From an uncultured Slackia sp. (lineage in GTDB: Bacteria; Actinomycetota; Coriobacteriia; Coriobacteriales; Eggerthellaceae), in the NCBI GenBank assembly GCA_937895975.1, contig CALBLG010000253.1:1-27255 (forward strand): DNA of 27,255 nucleotides, in the 5' to 3' direction. A model generated the notes under the pieces. That model was not told the origin of the DNA. It saw only the letters and a list, made by a program, of their open reading frames with translations, and did no database searches. Positions 22,928 to 27,255 of the stretch are shown piece after piece. The stretch's first letter is position 1. The number at the start of each line of letters is the position of its first letter. Both the position numbers and the translations under genes were made by a program.

Positions 22928-22956
22928 ATGATAGGATACCCCTCCCCCATCGTCAA
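22928..22956 (-). promoter_or_regulatory. Promoter for the winged-helix regulator
   Basis: On the minus strand TTGACG (22951-22956), a 17-nt spacer and TATCAT (22928-22933) form a strong vegetative promoter, firing near 22921. Confidence 0.7.
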
Positions 22957-22962
22957 TTATGA

Positions 22963-22975
22963 ATATAAGTTATAT
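22963..22975. promoter_or_regulatory. Perfect palindrome ATATAA-G-TTATAT, candidate operator
   Basis: This 13-bp palindrome lies 7 nt upstream of the -35 element of the regulator promoter, in an AT-rich patch. It is a reasonable binding site for the winged-helix dimer. Confidence 0.45.
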
Positions 22976-23043
22976 TGCTTCCGCGCGCCAACTAGCCGCG
23001 AGCGGCTGCTCGAAACGCAGACGGGAGAGGGCCCCGCCCCGCC

Positions 23044-23236
23044 GCAAGAAAATTCGCCCCGTCGTGGCAAGAATTCCGAGGTTTGCAGCCGATACGCAGC
23101 AAGAATTACGCTCCAGGGGCTTTGACCGAGCATTTTAAACCGTCCGACCTGGGATTTTGATGCGCCATAGTTCCCACATTGGGAAATTATCACTGCAAAC
23201 CTCGGAATTCTTGCCACCCGAATGGCTTTTTCTTGC
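23044..23236. repeat. ~193-bp inverted-repeat element B (MITE-like)
   Basis: A 25-bp arm, GTGGCAAGAATTCCGAGG plus TTTGCAG (23064-23088), is perfectly repeated inverted at 23193-23217. A second outer block, GCAAGAAAA (23044-23052), recurs inverted at 23228-23236. The interior has no ORF of note. The size, nested arms and shared TGGCAAGAA motif relate it to element A downstream of the M6 gene. Confidence 0.75.
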
Positions 23237-23271
23237 ACACCCCGCCTCTGACAAAAACGGGAGTGGTGAAC

Positions 23272-23303
23272 AAAAATGGGACAGGGGACCGTCCCCTGTC
23301 CCA
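23272..23303 (-). terminator. Terminator-like TGGGACAGGGGAC palindrome after the surface-protein gene
   Basis: Arms TGGGACAGGGGAC and GTCCCCTGTCCCA (23277-23303) pair perfectly over 13 bp around a single central base. On the minus strand they are followed by TTTTTG, 18 nt after the surface-protein stop. Near-identical GGGACAGGGGAC palindromes are found dispersed in many unrelated bacterial genomes, so this may be a repeat recruited as a terminator. Confidence 0.7.
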
Positions 23304-23320
23304 CCCTGTCCTACATACCG

Positions 23321-26300
23321 CTATCCGTTACGCCTGCGAACCGCAAACAGCCCCAACACAGTAGCGAGTGCCGCGATGGCCGCGACGGCCATGCCAAACC
23401 TGGCGTTCGCATCTCCAGTAGGTGCATACGTCGCACCAGATAAGACCATATTCGCGTCACGCGCCTGAGCGACTGTATCATTCGCGGCGCCATTCACACC
23501 CGAAGACGCATTCGCCGACGACGAAGCGCCGCCTTGCTGGTCGCCGTTGCTCGAGTTACCACCACCAGACTGGCTGGGGTTCATCGGCTCGTCATTCGGG
23601 CTATCGGGAGTCGGAGTTGGGTCAATCGGCGCAGGATTAGGGTCCTCGGAATCGTCCACCGTCACCGTGATATTCAGACGTTCGGAGTACTCGTCAAAAG
23701 ACATGCCCTGTTTATATGCCGCAATGCGATACTTCGTCACACCCTCGGGAATATCGATCGGCCCCGTATATTCGATGCGCGTGCCACCTTCTTCGGCGCT
23801 CTTGCATGGACACGTATCGTCGACCGTGTAGTAGATGGTCGCGCCCTCGGTAGCAGTCGAAAGCACCAGTTGGGACCCCTTCTTCACGGTAATCGCATTT
23901 TCCTTGGGCGACAGCGCGCCGAATTCATGCTCGCCAATCGTCGCCACAGGGCGAATGGGCTGGGCCGCGTCGGACGTAACGCGCACGGGCAATTCTTTCG
24001 AAAGGGGCGCGCCTTCAACCGAAAGCGACAGCGTCGTCATACCCGGCAAATCTCCTGTCAGCTCGAATTCGGCCTTGCCTTCGGCGTCGGTCGTCGCGCT
24101 CGGCACAGAAAGCGCGGCTATGTCGCTCGATCCAACGGAGGCCGAAACAGCCTCATTGGCGACAGGGGAACCATCGGCATAGCGCACATACGCCACGACC
24201 TTCACGGAGTCGCCCGATTTGGCGACGACGGAGTTCTCGAAATTCGCCACAAGCGTCGCGGGGCGCCTGACCACAACCACCTCTTGCGACCACACGCCGC
24301 CTTCACCCAATTCGCGACCCGCATAATTTTTTGCACCGGGCAATCGCAACGTTACCGTAGACCCCTCCACCAGGGAACTCGCCGGATACACGCGAAGCGT
24401 CTTCGACAAAGCCGCACCGCCGTCGGCCTCGGAAGCCATCTCGGCATCAACCCATTCGATGCGCTCGGCGACAACGCCATCGATTTCCGGCATCAGGTAA
24501 TCGTCGGCCTTCATATATTGGCTAAACGTTACCTCGATGAAGCCCGAACCCGCAACCGCCTGGGCATACGGCGCCTCGGTCGATTTCAGGCCCACCTTCA
24601 ACCCCGTTTGGATAGGCAGAACCGACAGCCATTCAGTCGAAGCCGGTTCATAGCCGTCTTTGGACACGCGCACCTGATACATGCCCGTGGGAACATCCCA
24701 CGCAAACGAGCCGTCTGCACCCGTAACCTGCGGGTTTATTTGCTCATACGCTTCAGCGTTCCAAATCTGCTCGCCCGCAGCGCCTTGCGTATACACCGCC
24801 GCCGTCGCGCCTTCGACCACGTTCGATTCAACGGCCTCGTACACCACGCCCGACGGATCGACGATCACGTTCGAATCGAACCTGAATATATCACCCGATT
24901 TGCTGTTGTCTTCGGGGTCTTTGCTCTTGTCGTTGTCCACGGTTTCCTTGCATATCGCTTCGCGGTAGCGCGTCGCCTGCTCGTATTTGTTTCGCAGCTC
25001 ATCGAGCAGCGTTGCCGTGTAGTAGTGCCCTGCAGCTGAACCTATATCGGTCATCAACGTGGCCTTGCCCCCAAGGTCGCTCGCAGTTGCCGCCCCTTCA
25101 ACGCCGCCAAGGGCCACCATGCCAGCTGCGACTTTCGCCATAAGCGTATACATGCCGCTCGACGTTTCGCGCTCGTTGATATTGTTCTCGATTTCAATCA
25201 TGGCTTTCAGGTTCTCGGCGGCGGCAAGCTCGGCGCGAAGCGCGGCGATGCATTTCGCGCAATCGCTGTTGCACGGCTTGTGGCGCATCCAGAACAAAAT
25301 CCACTGGTTGATGCAATTGATGTCGGCCTCGATGCTGCCCAAATCGTCCATCGACTGCGACCACGAATCGATCGTGTTGCCCAGCCCCATGGCGTCGAAA
25401 ATTGTGCCCACAAGAGGCACCGCTTTCGCGAACGACTGAGCGTTTGCCCCCAGCGATTTCGTCTGCGTAATCACCTGCACTTGTTGCTTTTGCGACTCCG
25501 CAACCTTTTCCGCTGCCTCGGTGACCTTGTTAACAGGCGTTTTCGTCAAATTCACCTTGAACGCTCCAGGCGTCGAAGGCGAAGGCGGCAACTGGTCGGC
25601 AACCCGGAAGAATTCAATAGCCGTCTCGGTCGTGCGCATGTTTTTCGCCGCGTAATCGAACACCTGGTTCGACAGCTCGCCTATGGCGTTGAGGTGCGCC
25701 ATCTTCTTGGTGTCTTGCTCCCAGTTGTCCATATAGCCGTGCGATTTGGTGTTGTCGAGCAAGTAGCACTGCGTTTTGCTCGCTGCGCCTGCGTATTCGG
25801 AAGGAGCATCCTCCGTCACGACCGTCGTGTAGCTCGTCGGCTTCCCGTCGCCATCTTTTCCTATATAGAAATCGGCGCTGAAACGTCCGCTCGCCGCGCT
25901 TGCATCGGCTTCGCCCGACGCCGAAGAACCCGTGCTTATCGTCAAATCGCCGAGCGAGCTCGCGTCGACATTCTGATCGAGCCATTCATAGGGAGAATCG
26001 GTAGCGGTCGAATCGGTAAGACCCATGATGTCCATGATGCTTTTCACGGTATTGCGCACGACGTTTTGCCCGCTTTGCACCGATTCGTTGTTGCGCTCGA
26101 TCGCCTGCTTCGCGTTGGCGAAATAGCTTTTCACGGCCGATTTCGTCGCGTCGTCTTCGCCGGCATACCACCCATCAATTTCGGCATCGGTGGGCGCCTC
26201 CCACACAACGGGGTCGAAAGTTGCGCCCGTGAAGGTGTCGTTGTCGATATTCGAAACCCACGTGTTTTCATCGCGCGTCAAAAACGTCGCAGTCGGGTCT

Positions 26301-27255
26301 TCGAAGTCGGGCATAAGCGCCTCGATTTTCTCTATGGCGGCCACTGCTTCGTCTTCGGAATAGTCGCCATTAGCGCGGCCTTGCTCAATCGCGGCCACAA
26401 AGCCCTTCATTACGTCAAGCGTGTCGTCGCAAACCGATTCAACCTCTTCGTCGTAACCGCTTGTTGCGTCGAAATCGAACAGGCTGTCGAGATATGCATA
26501 TCTATCGGCGATTTCTTGTTGGGCCCTATCGGTCGCGCGCTGCAAATAATCGTCATCGACATTCGATGCGTACGTCAAATCAAACGCGCTGAAGCTGTAG
26601 TTCTTCGGAATGAAGAAGTTACCCATTTCCTGTTTGATAAGCTCGCTGTAGAAAAAGGTGACCGCTGGGTACTTTTCGAGCAGCGCCAAATACGCCTCAT
26701 CGACATATTCGCCCACAAAGCGCGCATATGTCCCATCATCCGATTTCTTCGTCAGCGCTATGGGAACCGTGTCGCCGCCTTCCGTTTCGACGAACAGCAT
26801 CATGCTATCGCCGGCGTTCATTTCGCTGCCCATGTTTTTCGCCGTAAGGTCAAACGTCCAGTATGCGTTGGTTTGGCGCGCGAACTGATAATGCAGCACG
26901 AGCGAATTGGAGTGCTTCTTCTCACCATTCTCGACCAGCGACTGCGTAGCGCCGTCGTTCGTTATTTTGAACGACCACAGCCGGGCGCTCGGACGCCACG
27001 TGCAATTCGCGAAGCACGACGTTTGATCGTCGCCGTAGTCGATAACGGCCTCGAGCTTCACGGCGTCGCCATAGAGCAAGTCTTGCGTGACGCTTTCGGG
27101 CATATCAAACGAGATGTTCGCACGACCCAGCTCGTTGGCCCATGCCTCCTCGCCGACTTCGACATCGCCCGCCTTAAGCTGCACCCGCTTGCCCGGTGCG
27201 GCGTACACCGTGGCCGAATTATTCGCCTGGCTTACGAATTGCGACGCCATGCCAA
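23321..27255 (-). CDS. Large sortase-anchored surface protein (5' end outside window)
   Basis: At least 1309 residues are readable. There is no signal peptide, and the frame is still open at the window edge, so the true start is beyond it. The first ~860 residues are mostly helical and acidic, without a recognised domain; they include a Cys cluster CINQW...HKPCNSDCAKC and coiled-coil-like ALRAELAAAENLKAMIEIE. Then come a carboxypeptidase-regulatory-like fold (TGADGSFAWDVPTGMYQVRV), an SbsA-like/Ig segment, a Big-1/invasin-like domain (DGSPVANEAVSASVGSSDI), a chitobiase-type domain (STATEGATIYYTVDD), a Pro/Ser/Gly spacer and a sorting signal YAPTGD at about residue 1275, with a membrane helix and a RRRNG tail. 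It is probably a wall-anchored stalk or adhesin; the ligand is unknown. A terminator follows the stop. Confidence 0.88.
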   Translation of the reverse strand, partial: GMASQFVSQANNSATVYAAPGKRVQLKAGDVEVGEEAWANELGRANISFDMPESVTQDLLYGDAVKLEAVIDYGDDQTSCFANCTWRPSARLWSFKITNDGATQSLVENGEKKHSNSLVLHYQFARQTNAYWTFDLTAKNMGSEMNAGDSMMLFVETEGGDTVPIALTKKSDDGTYARFVGEYVDEAYLALLEKYPAVTFFYSELIKQEMGNFFIPKNYSFSAFDLTYASNVDDDYLQRATDRAQQEIADRYAYLDSLFDFDATSGYDEEVESVCDDTLDVMKGFVAAIEQGRANGDYSEDEAVAAIEKIEALMPDFEDPTATFLTRDENTWVSNIDNDTFTGATFDPVVWEAPTDAEIDGWYAGEDDATKSAVKSYFANAKQAIERNNESVQSGQNVVRNTVKSIMDIMGLTDSTATDSPYEWLDQNVDASSLGDLTISTGSSASGEADASAASGRFSADFYIGKDGDGKPTSYTTVVTEDAPSEYAGAASKTQCYLLDNTKSHGYMDNWEQDTKKMAHLNAIGELSNQVFDYAAKNMRTTETAIEFFRVADQLPPSPSTPGAFKVNLTKTPVNKVTEAAEKVAESQKQQVQVITQTKSLGANAQSFAKAVPLVGTIFDAMGLGNTIDSWSQSMDDLGSIEADINCINQWILFWMRHKPCNSDCAKCIAALRAELAAAENLKAMIEIENNINERETSSGMYTLMAKVAAGMVALGGVEGAATASDLGGKATLMTDIGSAAGHYYTATLLDELRNKYEQATRYREAICKETVDNDKSKDPEDNSKSGDIFRFDSNVIVDPSGVVYEAVESNVVEGATAAVYTQGAAGEQIWNAEAYEQINPQVTGADGSFAWDVPTGMYQVRVSKDGYEPASTEWLSVLPIQTGLKVGLKSTEAPYAQAVAGSGFIEVTFSQYMKADDYLMPEIDGVVAERIEWVDAEMASEADGGAALSKTLRVYPASSLVEGSTVTLRLPGAKNYAGRELGEGGVWSQEVVVVRRPATLVANFENSVVAKSGDSVKVVAYVRYADGSPVANEAVSASVGSSDIAALSVPSATTDAEGKAEFELTGDLPGMTTLSLSVEGAPLSKELPVRVTSDAAQPIRPVATIGEHEFGALSPKENAITVKKGSQLVLSTATEGATIYYTVDDTCPCKSAEEGGTRIEYTGPIDIPEGVTKYRIAAYKQGMSFDEYSERLNITVTVDDSEDPNPAPIDPTPTPDSPNDEPMNPSQSGGGNSSNGDQQGGASSSANASSGVNGAANDTVAQARDANMVLSGATYAPTGDANARFGMAVAAIAALATVLGLFAVRRRNG

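Noticed and set aside
22780..22956. Longer form of the winged-helix regulator
   Set aside because: The added residues are Arg-rich with no similarity to a regulator, and a good ribosome-binding site precedes ATG 22779; kept only as an alternative.

Overview
The window is a chromosomal segment of a medium-high GC, Gram-positive-type bacterium, most probably an actinobacterium of the class Coriobacteriia (Eggerthellaceae-like: Slackia, Eggerthella, Denitrobacterium relatives). That assignment is an inference. It rests on the actinobacterial flavour of the RpoB rifampicin region, two large secreted proteins ending in LPXTG-like '-A-x-T-G-D' sorting signals, the pairing of a PFL/DUF711 protein with a small ACT-domain protein, and amino-acid transporters (AGCS, NSS) as expected of an asaccharolytic anaerobe. 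No phage, plasmid, transposase, CRISPR array, rRNA or tRNA gene is visible.

Layout. 0-4.1 kb: the 5' part of rpoB (minus) with its own promoter, then a DMT/EamA exporter (minus) divergent from a LysR regulator (plus). 4.1-9.5 kb: an AGCS sodium:amino-acid symporter (minus) and a large cell-wall M6 metalloprotease (plus). 9.7-14.4 kb: the PFL-ACT pair (minus), an NSS-family sodium-dependent transporter (plus) and a metallo-beta-lactamase-fold hydrolase (minus). 14.4-15.4 kb: a mostly non-coding stretch with a 16-codon Arg-rich leader-like ORF, a strong terminator, a 34-aa single-TM peptide and two hairpin repeats. 15.4-19.0 kb: RNA and housekeeping genes tilS, maf and rlmD (minus). 19.1-22.4 kb: an unusual 775-aa HNH protein, a small 4-TM YvlD/holin-IV-like protein and a GNAT acetyltransferase (plus). 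22.5-27.3 kb: a small winged-helix regulator and a giant sortase-anchored surface protein whose 5' end lies outside the window (minus).

The most unusual content is between the genes. I see several families of palindromic elements. (i) Three hairpins (9628-9702, 15189-15258, 15297-15370) share an almost invariant loop, GAACGCCTGGAACGTT, while their 24-27 bp stems differ in sequence yet remain self-complementary. (ii) Two ~190-bp elements (9354-9538, 23044-23236) are bounded by long inverted repeats that both contain TGGCAAGAA. (iii) A ~140-bp element lies between maf and tilS with inverted ends and outward A/T runs. (iv) A 143-bp quasi-palindrome plus a third half-copy follows the NSS gene. 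(v) A ~150-bp imperfect palindrome with a GTAC-TTCG-GTAC core precedes lysR. (vi) Two GTGGGACA-type hairpins occur near 22.45 and 23.29 kb. Family (i) is the best candidate for something undescribed: compensatory stem change around a fixed loop suggests selection on a folded nucleic acid recognised by something encoded elsewhere.

Transcription is mostly in short units of one to three genes with frequent divergence, so most intergenic regions carry promoters or terminators. The best promoters by eye are those of rpoB and of the small winged-helix regulator (both with 17-nt spacers).
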